A stretch of 64,000 nucleotides of DNA from Granulicoccus phenolivorans DSM 17626 = NBRC 107789 = JCM 15570 (GTDB taxonomy: Bacteria; Actinomycetota; Actinomycetes; Propionibacteriales; Propionibacteriaceae), in contig NZ_AUHH01000009.1 of assembly GCF_000423085.1 (NCBI RefSeq), forward strand, positions 107,780-171,779. The letters are read 5' to 3'. Positions 24,779 through 32,504 of this stretch are shown here, piece after piece. The notes under the pieces were generated by a model, which saw only the letters and a list, made by a program, of their open reading frames with translations, was not told the DNA's origin and ran no database searches. How positions within the stretch are numbered: position 1 is the first letter of the stretch; the number at the start of each line of letters is the position of its first letter. The position numbers were made by a program, and so were the translations under genes.

Positions 24779-26205
24779 AGCATCTCAACTACATCGACGG
24801 GACGTGGCGCGAGGGCCACGCCGTCAGCGTGAACATCAACCCCTCGGATCTGACCGATGTCATCGGTGAGTTCGCCATGGCCGATACTGCCCAGGCAGAA
24901 GAGGCGATCGCGGCCGCAGCGGCGGCCCAGCCGGGCTGGGCCGCCCGCGCGTGCGGCGACCGCGCCGAGATCATCGACGCCGCAGCCGCGGAGATGCTGG
25001 CGCGGGCCGAGGAACTCGGTGAACTGCTGGCCCGCGAGGAGGGCAAGACCCGGGCCGAGGGGATCGCCGAGGCCCGGCGCGCCGCCCAGATTCTGAAGTT
25101 CCACGCGGGGGAGGCGGTTCGCAATCCGGGCGAGTTTCAGCCGTCGGTACGCCCCGGCGTCGAGGTCACCGTCAGCCGTGAGCCGCTCGGCATCATCTCG
25201 ATCATCACCCCGTGGAACTTTCCCCTGGCCATTCCGGCATGGAAGATCGGCCCCGCACTGGCAAACGGAAACACGGTCGTGTTCAAACCTGCGGATCTGG
25301 TGCCGGCGTCCGCGTGGCACCTGGTGGACATCCTCAACCGCGCGGGTCTGCCCCACGGAGTCCTGAATCTGGTGATGGGCAGAGGGCGGGACATCGGCGA
25401 CACCCTGACCGGGGATCGGCGCGTCAAGGGGGTCTCCTTCACCGGCTCCGAAGCCACCGGTCAGCGCGTGCTGAAGTCGGCCCAGGCGCACGGCGCCCGC
25501 GTCCAGTTGGAGATGGGCGGCAAGAACCCGCTGGTCATCCTGGACGACGCGGACCTCTCGGCAGCGGTGGCCGGAGCCATGGACGGTTCCTTCGGCTCCA
25601 CCGGGCAGCGGTGTACCGCCTCGTCACGGCTGATCGTCAGCAACGGCATCCACGATGCCTTCGTGGATCGCCTGGCCGCAGCCATGGCGGACCTTACTGT
25701 GGGGCACGCCCTCGACCCGGCCACGCGGATGGGGCCGGTGGTGGATGAGTCGCAGCTGGCCCAGGACCTGCGCTACCTCGACATCGCGGTCGGGGAGGGC
25801 GCCACTCGGCATGGCGGAGAGCTGGTCGAGCGCCCCACGCGGGGGCACTTCCTGACCCCGGCACTGCTCACCGACACGCAGGCCACCGACACGGTGAACC
25901 GGGAGGAGGTGTTCGGTCCGGTGGCGTCGGTGATCCGGGTGCGGGACCTCGACCACGCTCTCGAGGTCGCCAACGACACCGAGTTCGGCCTCACCTCGGG
26001 TATCTACACCAGTTCGCTGGCGAGTTCGATGAAGTTCCGCCGTGAGTCCACCGCGGGCATGGTCATGGTGAATCTGCCGACGGCGGGCGTGGACTACCAC
26101 GTCCCGTTCGGTGGACGGGGGGCCTCGTCGTACGGCCCGAAGGAGCAGGGGACCCATGCTCGGGACTTCTACACCACGACCAAGACCGCCTATGTGCACC
26201 CCTGA
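24775..26205 (+). CDS. NAD(P)-dependent aldehyde dehydrogenase
   Basis: 476 aa. Catalytic residues are all present: N148 (TPWNF), K171 (VFKPAD), E246 (LEMGGKNP) and C280 (GQRCTASS). The closest look is to semialdehyde dehydrogenases (succinate, 2-oxoglutarate or 2-hydroxymuconate semialdehyde). In a meta-cleavage-like pathway it would oxidise a ring-fission semialdehyde. Downstream is a hairpin terminator. Confidence 0.88.
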   Translation: MKHLNYIDGTWREGHAVSVNINPSDLTDVIGEFAMADTAQAEEAIAAAAAAQPGWAARACGDRAEIIDAAAAEMLARAEELGELLAREEGKTRAEGIAEARRAAQILKFHAGEAVRNPGEFQPSVRPGVEVTVSREPLGIISIITPWNFPLAIPAWKIGPALANGNTVVFKPADLVPASAWHLVDILNRAGLPHGVLNLVMGRGRDIGDTLTGDRRVKGVSFTGSEATGQRVLKSAQAHGARVQLEMGGKNPLVILDDADLSAAVAGAMDGSFGSTGQRCTASSRLIVSNGIHDAFVDRLAAAMADLTVGHALDPATRMGPVVDESQLAQDLRYLDIAVGEGATRHGGELVERPTRGHFLTPALLTDTQATDTVNREEVFGPVASVIRVRDLDHALEVANDTEFGLTSGIYTSSLASSMKFRRESTAGMVMVNLPTAGVDYHVPFGGRGASSYGPKEQGTHARDFYTTTKTAYVHP

Positions 26206-26219
26206 CCGGCGCCCCTGAA

Positions 26220-26253
26220 CCAAGCTCTGCCGCTCTTCGGGAGCGGACCTTGG
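26220..26253 (+). terminator. Hairpin after the aldehyde dehydrogenase gene
   Basis: The inner arms CCGCTC and GGAGCGG close a TTCG loop, and outer arms CCAAG and CTTGG extend the stem. Confidence 0.65.
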
Positions 26254-26273
26254 CGGCTGGGGGAGGGACAAAA

Positions 26274-26314
26274 AACTGGCTCCGACCCGCACGATGTGCG
26301 GATCGGAGCCAGTT
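26274..26314 (-). terminator. Orphan intrinsic terminator next to a tRNA 3'-end copy
   Basis: The arms AACTGGCTCCGA and TCGGAGCCAGTT are perfect, with a second inner stem (CCGCAC/GTGCGG). On the minus strand the hairpin is followed by a run of T, as expected of a tRNA terminator. It lies just downstream of a 15-nt copy of a tRNA 3' end, so it may be the tail of a destroyed tRNA gene. Confidence 0.65.
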
Positions 26315-26319
26315 CCACG

Positions 26320-26334
26320 TGGTCGGGGTGACAG
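26320..26334 (-). repeat. Copy of the tRNA-Pro 3' end (15 nt)
   Basis: TGGTCGGGGTGACAG here is identical to 26486-26500, the CCA tail, acceptor strand and part of the T stem of the intact tRNA-Pro. The two are in the same orientation, 166 bp apart. Confidence 0.8.
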
Positions 26335-26345
26335 TGTCTGGGGTC

Positions 26346-26417
26346 ACGACATCGTTGACAGGTCTGACCAGCGGTATGGTCATGATCGTTGACCGATGAG
26401 TCGGGGCATCGTTGACA
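26346..26417. mobile_element. Probable remnant of an insertion-sequence end
   Basis: The motif CATCGTTGACA occurs at 26350-26360 and 26407-26417, with a variant GATCGTTGACC at 26384-26394. On the minus strand these read TGTCAACGATG, beginning with TGT as IS tips do. Clustered copies of this motif resemble the transposase-binding ends of IS481-like elements of actinobacteria. No transposase is present, so this would be a truncated end. The family assignment is from memory of such ends. Confidence 0.45.
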
Positions 26418-26433
26418 GCCCACCTGAACCTAC

Positions 26434-26483
26434 AAAAAAGTCCTGAGCCGCGACACCGTGTAAACGATGCCGCGACTCAGGAC
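26434..26483 (-). terminator. Intrinsic terminator of tRNA-Pro
   Basis: A hairpin of about 20 bp (GTCCTGAG...CTCAGGAC outer arms, few mismatches) is followed on the minus strand by six T residues. Confidence 0.9.
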
Positions 26484-26485
26484 AA

Positions 26486-26562
<77 letters not shown>

Positions 26563-27021
26563 ATGCCCGTGGGCACCCGATGAATGTTAGTGCACCCCGA
26601 GCCAACTGCCAAATCGCGGTTCGTCTCAGCCACCGTGCCCGGGGTGCTTCGTTGCCTCATCTCGAAGTGCCCGCCGGAGGGGCGCCCGGTCTGTTCGGGA
26701 GGGTCGAGCGTCGGTCCGGTCAGGCAGCGTCACCTTTGGGTGGGCAGCTTCGGTGCGCCGTGACGCCGGGTTGCCGATGGTGACGCTGGGTGGGTGTGGG
26801 TGAAGCTCGATCCGGCCGGCGCGGGACTCAGCCGCCACGCTCGGGCGGCGTGCTTCATTGCCTCACCTCGGAGTGCCCGGTGGGGTCGTGCCGCGACCCA
26901 GCGACAGGTTCGGTGCGCACCTGGCTTCCCGCGCCGCATTTGACCATCACGCTCGCCCAAACGCGTCGCGCATCTGCTGCAGCAGATGCGCGACGTTGTT
27001 TGTGTCGCTGAGCTGGACAAT
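26563..27021. other. Gene-free stretch with diverged direct repeats and a 30-bp palindrome
   Basis: No coding frame here looks protein-like. A 30-nt segment starting GTGCTTC at 26644-26673 recurs with three mismatches at 26850-26879. At 26965-26994 there is a perfect 30-bp palindrome centred on CTGCTGCAGCAG. The palindrome belongs to a roughly 80-bp head segment that precedes the tandem array at 27022 and has a diverged counterpart at 51789-51869. Confidence 0.6.
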
Positions 27022-27201
27022 CGGTCGCGGGAAGGGGCCGCCCGGCAGAAGCTGTCGCGGGAAGGGGCAGACCGGCACAAGCCGTCGCGGGAAGGGGCAG
27101 CCCGGCAGAAGCTGTCGCGGGAAGGGGCCGCCCGGCACGAGCTGTCGCGGGAAGGGGCAGACCGACACTAGCCGTCGCGGGAAGGGGCCGCCCCAAACGA
27201 T
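27022..27201. repeat. 30-bp tandem repeat, six units (locus 1)
   Basis: Six units share the core GTCGCGGGAAGGGG, starting at 27024, 27054, 27084, 27114, 27144 and 27174; the rest of each unit varies moderately. It lies about 70 bp past the end of the metallophosphoesterase gene. Three of the bases before the core also vary (CG, CT, CC). The same core recurs with the same 30-bp period near 51.9 kb. Confidence 0.9.
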
Positions 27202-27269
27202 CGCAGGCTCCCACCGGAGCGAGTCAGTGTTCAGCGCCCGATCCGGGTCGGGCACCCCAAGGCCGGAAC

Positions 27270-28199
27270 TCAGCCCCGCGGGGTCAGGGTCAACAGGCTC
27301 ACTTCGGGTTTGCAGGCGAAGCGGTACGGCGCGAACGGCGACATCCCCACCCCGGCCGAGACGTGCAGGGCCGCGGTGTGCCCGCCGGCGGTATGCGTAC
27401 TGACCCCCTTCACCCGTCGGGTATCCAGATCGCAGTTGGTCACCAGGGCGCCATAGCCCGGTACGCACACCTGCCCGCCGTGGCAGTGTCCGGCCAGGAT
27501 CAGATCGAGCCCGTCGGCGGTCATCCCGTCCAGCAACCGCAGGTACGGGGCATGGGTGACCCCGATGTTCACCGCGCCGGGAACGGCCGGCCCGGCCACC
27601 AGCGAATAGTCGTCCTTGTGCAGATGCGCATCATCGGTGCCGCGGAAGGCGAACCGGGTGCCCCGGATCTCCAGCTCCGCCCGGTGATGATTGAGGTCCA
27701 GCCAACCGGCCGCACCGAACGCGGCCCCCAGATTGCGCCAGGGCAGTTCGACCTGTTTCCCCTCCTGCTGGTGGGGTTTGCTCGGCCCGATGAGGTACGC
27801 AGTCGGGATCTTCAACCGTGGCGTCTTGTAGTCGTTCGACCCCCACACGTACACCCCCGGCACCTGCATCAGGTCCCCGAATTCCTGGATCAGCAGGGGC
27901 CACGATTCCAGGTGCGCGCAGTTGTCGCCGGTATTGACCACCAGATCGGGTTCCAGTTGCGCCAGCCCGGCGAGGAACCGACGCTTCGCCCGCTGCCCGG
28001 GCATCAGGTGGATGTCGGACAGGTGCAGGATCCGGACCGGTTCGGCACCCGGCGGCAGCAGCGGCAACTCGAAGCGGCGTACCTGATAGTCCTTGCCCTC
28101 GACCAGGATCCCGTACGCCACGCACCCGGCCCCGATCGCCCCGAGTACGCCGGCGGCCCGCGCCGGCCACGGAACCCGACGCACCCGAGAACCGCTCAT
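27270..28199 (-). CDS. Metallophosphoesterase, YkuE/Rv3683-like
   Basis: 309 aa. One N-terminal membrane segment (AAGVLGAIGAGCVAYGILV) is followed by a calcineurin-like phosphoesterase domain: D62-x-H64 (LSDIH), NTGDN near 89-93, VWGSND near 118-123 and GHCHGGQ. The usual GNH motif reads GSND, so the histidine is replaced by Asp, which may alter activity. It overlaps the PBP gene by 4 nt. The same PBP-metallophosphoesterase pair is Rv3682-Rv3683 in M. tuberculosis. Confidence 0.85.
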   Translation of the reverse strand: MSGSRVRRVPWPARAAGVLGAIGAGCVAYGILVEGKDYQVRRFELPLLPPGAEPVRILHLSDIHLMPGQRAKRRFLAGLAQLEPDLVVNTGDNCAHLESWPLLIQEFGDLMQVPGVYVWGSNDYKTPRLKIPTAYLIGPSKPHQQEGKQVELPWRNLGAAFGAAGWLDLNHHRAELEIRGTRFAFRGTDDAHLHKDDYSLVAGPAVPGAVNIGVTHAPYLRLLDGMTADGLDLILAGHCHGGQVCVPGYGALVTNCDLDTRRVKGVSTHTAGGHTAALHVSAGVGMSPFAPYRFACKPEVSLLTLTPRG

Positions 28200-30856
28200 C
28201 CGCCCTGACCCGGGGGAGTGCCGCCGTTGCCGACCCCGTTACCCGGGTTGCCATTCCCATTCCCATTGCCGGTGGTGCCGGTGTTCGGCTCGACCGGCTG
28301 GGCCGGCTGCTGCGATTGGGTCTGCTCCGGCGGCGCCTGCTGGGTCTGCGGCGGTTGGGGCTGCTGCTGGGTCGGCGGCTGCTGGGGCTGCTGTTGGGTC
28401 GGCGGCTGCTGGGTCTGCGGCTGCTGGGCCGGCGGCTGCGACGACTGCGGGTTGGTCGGCTGCTGCTGGGACTGGCTCGGCGCCGGGGTCGGGTCCGCCT
28501 TGGGCTCGGGGCCCTTGGAGTAGACCAGGAAGATCATCGTTCCCTTGGGGACCGCGCCGGAGGCGGAGATCCCGAGGTAGGTGCCGGGGGCCGACTTGTC
28601 GAATCGCGTGGTCTGCCCGACGCTGAAACCGGCTGCCTCCAGCGCGGCCCGGGCCTGATCCGGCGTCATGCCCGACACATCCGGCACCTGGACCGGGACT
28701 CCCTCGCGGACGGTCTTGTCCACCGCCCCGAACTTCGTCTTCGGCTTGCCCTCCAGTGCCACCGTCATCGACGGCTTGTAGATGTCCTGGCCGGCGTCAC
28801 CGCCACCCGAACCGGACATGGCGTACTTCGAGGACGGCAGCGTCACGCCCTTCAGGGTCGGCTTCCCGCGCCCCCACTGCGGGGACTTCCAGTACGGATG
28901 GGTCTTGTCGATCGCGATCATCGCCACGCCGGTCACCTCCGGGGTGGACCCGGCGAACCACACGGCCTGGTTGTCGTCGATGGTGCCGGTCTTGCCGCCC
29001 TGCGGGTATCCGCCCGGGATCGTCGCGGGCTTGCCGGTACCGCTCATCACCCCGACCAGCAGGTCGTTGACCGCGTCGGCGTACTTCTGGTCGATCACCC
29101 GCTTGCAGGTGTCGCTGGGCAGCGGGATCTCCTGGCCGGCCTTGGTGGTCACCTTCTCCAGCACGACCGGGTCGCAGTGGATGCCGCCGGAGGCGAAGGT
29201 GGCGTACGCCTCGGCCATCGAGATCGGGGTGACCTCGGGGGTGCCCAGGGTGAAGGAGGGGAAGTTCGAGTAGTCCCCGGTCAGCGAACCCTTCGAGGCG
29301 AGCTTCACGCCGGTCTTCTCCGCCATCCGGGCGGTCTCGCAGATGCCCGCGTCCCGCTCCAGCATGATGAAATACGTGTTCACCGAGTACGCCGCGGCCT
29401 TGTGCATGTCCATCTGCCCACTGACCCCGGTGGAGTTGCTCACCTTGTAGTCCGGGGACTTGAAGTTGCCCGCACAGCCCTTGAACGTCTGACCCTGGAA
29501 GTTCACCGTCTGCGAGGCGTCGTAGCTCTTGCCCAGCGGGATGCCGCCCTCCAGCGCGGCCGCCGCGGTGAACACCTTGAAGGTCGACCCGGCCTGGTAG
29601 CCCTCCGCGCCGCCCATGTCGTCCTCGCTCTGGGCGCCGCCGACGGCGTAGTTGTAATAGGTCTCCCCGGCGGCGGCGTTGTTGCCCATCACCGGTCGGT
29701 TCTGGGCCATCGCCAGGATCTGGCCGGTGCCCGGCTGCAGCATCACCATCGTCGAGATCACCGGATCCTTGGGATCCAGCTTGTCGTCGATCGCCTTCTG
29801 GGCGGCGTCCTGGGTCTTCGGGTCGATCTGGGTCTGGATCTGCAGGCCGCCCCGCTTCAGGGTGTTCGCCCGCTCCGACGCGGTCGCCCCCAGCGCCGGC
29901 AGCTTCTCGATCGACCGCTTCACGTAGTCGCACAGGAACGGATAGCGGGTGGAGATACAGCCGTTCACATTGCGCTGGACCTTGGAATCGTCGAAGGAGG
30001 TCTGCTTGGCCGCCTCGACCTGATCGGCGGGGGCCAGGTTCAACTCGGCCATCCGGTTCAGCACCACGTTGCGTCGCTCGATCGCGGCCCGGGGATTGTT
30101 CACCGGGTCGGTGGCCACCGGGTTCTGCACCATGCCGGCCAGCATGGCGGCCTGGTCGAGGGTGAGGTCCTTCGCGGTGGTGTTGAAGTAGTGATGGGCC
30201 GCCGACTCGACCCCGTAGGCGCCGTCGCCGTAGTACGCCAGGTTCAGGTACCGCTCCAGGATGGCGTCCTTGCCGCCGCCGTTGGGATCCTTCACGAACC
30301 GGTTCTCCACCGCCACGGCGTACCGCAGCTCCTGGATCTTGCGGGACAGGCTCTGCTCCTGGGCCTTTGCCACGCCGTCCTTGTCACCCCGCTGGGCCGC
30401 GGTCTCGATCTGGACCATCTTGACGTACTGCTGGGTGATCGAGGAACCGCCCTGGGTGCCGCCGGAGGAGGAGGTGTTGCGGACCAGTGCACGCATCGTG
30501 GCGCGGGCATCCAGCGCGCCGTGCTCGTAGAAGCGGTGATCCTCGATCGCGACCTGTGCCTGCCGCATCACCGGGGCGATCTGGTCGATCGGGACATAGG
30601 TACGGTTCTCGTCGTAGAACTGCGCCAGAACTTCGCCGTTGGCCAGGTAGACCGTCGACTTCTCCGATTGCGGCGGGGTCTCCAGATCGGCCGGGATGCT
30701 TTCCACACCCCGGGCGACGGTACCGGCGAGCTGACCGGCCATTCCGGCGAACGGAATGAACAGCCCGGCAACCAGCACACCCGCGAACACGCTCACCAGA
30801 ATGAACATGAAGAAGCGGTAGAGCAGGCTGCCACCCGGCTTCGGAAGTTTTGACAT
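28196..30856 (-). CDS. ponA2: Class A penicillin-binding protein with a PASTA domain
   Basis: 886 aa bifunctional peptidoglycan synthase anchored by one N-terminal helix (about residues 15-37). The glycosyltransferase domain shows E105-D106 (AIEDHRFYEHG) and QGGSSITQQYVK. The transpeptidase domain has the serine motif STFK (424-427), SVN (491-493) and KTG (622-624). One PASTA repeat spans about 722-783, and the tail is Pro/Gln then Gly/Asn low complexity. Start ATG 30856 is leaderless. Position beside whiB and the Get3 pair matches ponA2 (Rv3682). Confidence 0.93.
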   Translation of the reverse strand: MSKLPKPGGSLLYRFFMFILVSVFAGVLVAGLFIPFAGMAGQLAGTVARGVESIPADLETPPQSEKSTVYLANGEVLAQFYDENRTYVPIDQIAPVMRQAQVAIEDHRFYEHGALDARATMRALVRNTSSSGGTQGGSSITQQYVKMVQIETAAQRGDKDGVAKAQEQSLSRKIQELRYAVAVENRFVKDPNGGGKDAILERYLNLAYYGDGAYGVESAAHHYFNTTAKDLTLDQAAMLAGMVQNPVATDPVNNPRAAIERRNVVLNRMAELNLAPADQVEAAKQTSFDDSKVQRNVNGCISTRYPFLCDYVKRSIEKLPALGATASERANTLKRGGLQIQTQIDPKTQDAAQKAIDDKLDPKDPVISTMVMLQPGTGQILAMAQNRPVMGNNAAAGETYYNYAVGGAQSEDDMGGAEGYQAGSTFKVFTAAAALEGGIPLGKSYDASQTVNFQGQTFKGCAGNFKSPDYKVSNSTGVSGQMDMHKAAAYSVNTYFIMLERDAGICETARMAEKTGVKLASKGSLTGDYSNFPSFTLGTPEVTPISMAEAYATFASGGIHCDPVVLEKVTTKAGQEIPLPSDTCKRVIDQKYADAVNDLLVGVMSGTGKPATIPGGYPQGGKTGTIDDNQAVWFAGSTPEVTGVAMIAIDKTHPYWKSPQWGRGKPTLKGVTLPSSKYAMSGSGGGDAGQDIYKPSMTVALEGKPKTKFGAVDKTVREGVPVQVPDVSGMTPDQARAALEAAGFSVGQTTRFDKSAPGTYLGISASGAVPKGTMIFLVYSKGPEPKADPTPAPSQSQQQPTNPQSSQPPAQQPQTQQPPTQQQPQQPPTQQQPQPPQTQQAPPEQTQSQQPAQPVEPNTGTTGNGNGNGNPGNGVGNGGTPPGQGG

Positions 30857-30863
30857 GGGGCAC

Positions 30864-30869
30864 AGATTA
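30864..30869 (-). promoter_or_regulatory. -10 box of a leaderless ponA2 transcript
   Basis: On the minus strand TAATCT is followed by exactly 7 nt and then the ATG. Confidence 0.6.
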
Positions 30870-30920
30870 CGTGACGGTTGCGATCCTCAGAAACGCCGAA
30901 ACGGGCGCGGCGTGGTATCA

Positions 30921-30934
30921 GTGATCCCGGTCAC
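30921..30934. promoter_or_regulatory. Candidate Crp site between ponA2 and whiB
   Basis: GTGATCCCGGTCAC is a perfect inverted repeat matching GTGA-N6-TCAC. Its centre is 71.5 bp from the ponA2 start and about 69.5 bp from the predicted whiB start. A Crp protein whose recognition helix fits this sequence is encoded 4 kb away. Confidence 0.5.
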
Positions 30935-30984
30935 GACTGGCTAGGGTAGGTGGACCTTGGCAGATTTCAACGATCGAGACGTTG

Positions 30985-30990
30985 TATGGT
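30985..30990 (+). promoter_or_regulatory. -10 box upstream of whiB
   Basis: TATGGT, TANNNT type. Two ribosome binding sites follow: AAAAGGAG at 31001-31008 and GGGGAAGGAG at 31097-31106. Confidence 0.45.
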
Positions 30991-31018
30991 GCAACTGACC
31001 AAAAGGAGTGTCGCCCTC

Positions 31019-31129
31019 GTGCGCTCTCGGTCGCGGCCCTTGGCCGGGCCGGGAGAGGTACGCAGGGTTGGTGGCCAAGCCGCTCGCGTGGCTGATGGGG
31101 AAGGAGAGAGCATTGTCGCTCACTCGTGA
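31019..31129 (+). CDS. Possible 36-codon leader ORF overlapping the whiB start
   Basis: GTG 31019 lies 10 nt behind AAAAGGAG and opens an Arg/Gly/Ala-rich frame of 36 codons. It ends at TGA 31127-31129, 14 nt inside whiB in another frame. It could couple translation or be a chance frame. The protein resembles nothing I know. Confidence 0.25.
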   Translation: MRSRSRPLAGPGEVRRVGGQAARVADGEGESIVAHS

Positions 31130-31394
31130 CGACTGGACCCTGGATGCAAAGTGTCAGGGGATGCAGGACGCGCTTTTCGCCGAGGGTGCCCACCAGAAGA
31201 AAGCCCGCGTGGTCTGTCGGGATTGCCCGGTGCGCACCGAATGTCTGGCCGAAGCGCTGGACAACCGCATCGAATGGGGGGTGTGGGGCGGGATGACCGA
31301 GCGAGAGCGCCGGCACCTGCTGCGCGTCCGCACCGATGTGTCGTCGTGGCGCTCACTGCTGTGCGGCAAGGAGGGTTCCGACCAGCCGAAGTGA
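31113..31394 (+). CDS. whiB4: WhiB-family iron-sulfur transcription factor (WhiB4-like)
   Basis: 93 aa from TTG 31113, chosen because GGGGAAGGAG sits 6 nt upstream. Four cluster-binding cysteines are at 14, 35, 38 and 44 (C-x20-C-x2-C-x5-C). The family GVWGG turn is at 56-60 and the basic TERERRHLLRVR helix follows. A 4Fe-4S redox or NO-sensing regulator is expected. Gene order next to ponA2 and the Get3-like pair matches whiB4 (Rv3681c). Its last 42 nt overlap the convergent ATPase gene. Confidence 0.85.
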   Translation: MSLTRDDWTLDAKCQGMQDALFAEGAHQKKARVVCRDCPVRTECLAEALDNRIEWGVWGGMTERERRHLLRVRTDVSSWRSLLCGKEGSDQPK

Positions 31395-32504
31395 CGTCAG
31401 GTCGGTCACATCGGTGGCCAGCGCCGGCACCTGCTGCAGCGGTACCTGCGGCAGTCGGTCGGCAAAGGACGCGATCATTCGCTGCTCGCGTTCGATGATC
31501 GTCATCCGGTTCAGGTGGCGGCCCAGGGTCAGCCGCTCGACCCGCTGTGTCTCGGGGTCCAATTCGTCGATCAGCACCTGCGTCCGGGAGATCGACAGAT
31601 CCAGCCGGCTGCCGTGGACCCGGTTGATCACGGTGCCGGCCAGCGGCATCTTGGTGTCCAGCAGTCGATCGATGAAGTAGTTCGCCTCCCGCAGCGAATC
31701 CCGCTCCGGTGCGGAGACCACGACGAACTGGGTCTGCGCGGAGGAAAAGGCCTGCAGGGTCTTGTTGGCCCGCTCCCGGAAGCCGCCGAACAGGGCCTCG
31801 AAGGCGGTCACGAAGGTCTGCACATCGGTGAGCAACTGGCTGCCGAGGACCTTGTTCATCACATCGGTCATCATCTTCACCCCGAATCCCATCAGCCGCA
31901 TCGGGCCGCGGGTGGGGGTGAGCAGCAGGCGCAGCACCTTCCCGTCGAGCAGCGAACTCAGGTGCTCCGGCGCGTCGAGGAAATCCAGGGCCGAGCGCGA
32001 GGGCGGGGTGTCGACGATGATCAGGTCCCAGCGCCCGGTCTCCTCGGCCTGCTTGCGCAGCTGGCCGACCCGTTCCATCGCCATGTACTCCTGCGTTCCG
32101 GAGAACGAGGTCGACAGCGCTTGATAGAACTGGTTCTGCAGGATCTGCTGGGCGTTCTCCGGGGTGGCGTGGGAGGACACCACGTCGTCGAAGGTCCGCT
32201 TCATGTCCAGCATCATCGCGTCGAGCGAGCCACCGTTGGCCGCCTCGATCCGGGTCACCGCCTGCGGGGTGTTGTCCAGGTGTTCCACCCCCAGGGACTG
32301 CGCCAGGCGCCGGGCCGGGTCGATGGTGAGGACGACCACCTTGCGGCCCTGCTCGGCGGCCCGCAGGGCCAAGGCCGCCGACGTGGTGGTCTTGCCCACC
32401 CCGCCGGACCCGCAGCACAGGATCACCTGGATCGAGGTGTCGGCGAGCAGCCGGTCGATGTCCAGCCGGGTCGACCGGGCGGGGGAGTCGGTCTGGTCGG
32501 TCAC
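31353..32504 (-). CDS. Get3/ArsA-like ATPase, second subunit (Rv3680-like)
   Basis: 383 aa P-loop ATPase. Walker A is CGSGGVGKT (31-39), in which the signature lysine of deviant Walker A proteins is Ser33, unlike its partner. Other motifs are DPARRLAQSLG, the switch DTPPSRSALDF, and INRV. The start GTG 32504 overlaps the partner's stop (GTGA) and has AGGAGG upstream. Mycobacterial homologues Rv3679-Rv3680 form a pair implicated in stress tolerance. A heteromeric ATPase with one complete active-site signature is likely. Confidence 0.85.
   Translation of the reverse strand: MTDQTDSPARSTRLDIDRLLADTSIQVILCCGSGGVGKTTTSAALALRAAEQGRKVVVLTIDPARRLAQSLGVEHLDNTPQAVTRIEAANGGSLDAMMLDMKRTFDDVVSSHATPENAQQILQNQFYQALSTSFSGTQEYMAMERVGQLRKQAEETGRWDLIIVDTPPSRSALDFLDAPEHLSSLLDGKVLRLLLTPTRGPMRLMGFGVKMMTDVMNKVLGSQLLTDVQTFVTAFEALFGGFRERANKTLQAFSSAQTQFVVVSAPERDSLREANYFIDRLLDTKMPLAGTVINRVHGSRLDLSISRTQVLIDELDPETQRVERLTLGRHLNRMTIIEREQRMIASFADRLPQVPLQQVPALATDVTDLTSLRLVGTLLAAQQ

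Noticed and set aside
26986..27171. A 61-codon ORF across the 30-bp repeats
   Set aside because: It is produced by the repeat period being a multiple of three. There is no ribosome site, and the plus frame is not shared by the second array.
27022..27201. CRISPR array
   Set aside because: The total period is 30 bp, too short for repeat plus spacer. Much of each unit is conserved, and no cas genes are near.
28316..30853. An 845-codon plus-strand frame across the PBP gene
   Set aside because: Antisense shadow of a gene with all transpeptidase and glycosyltransferase motifs.
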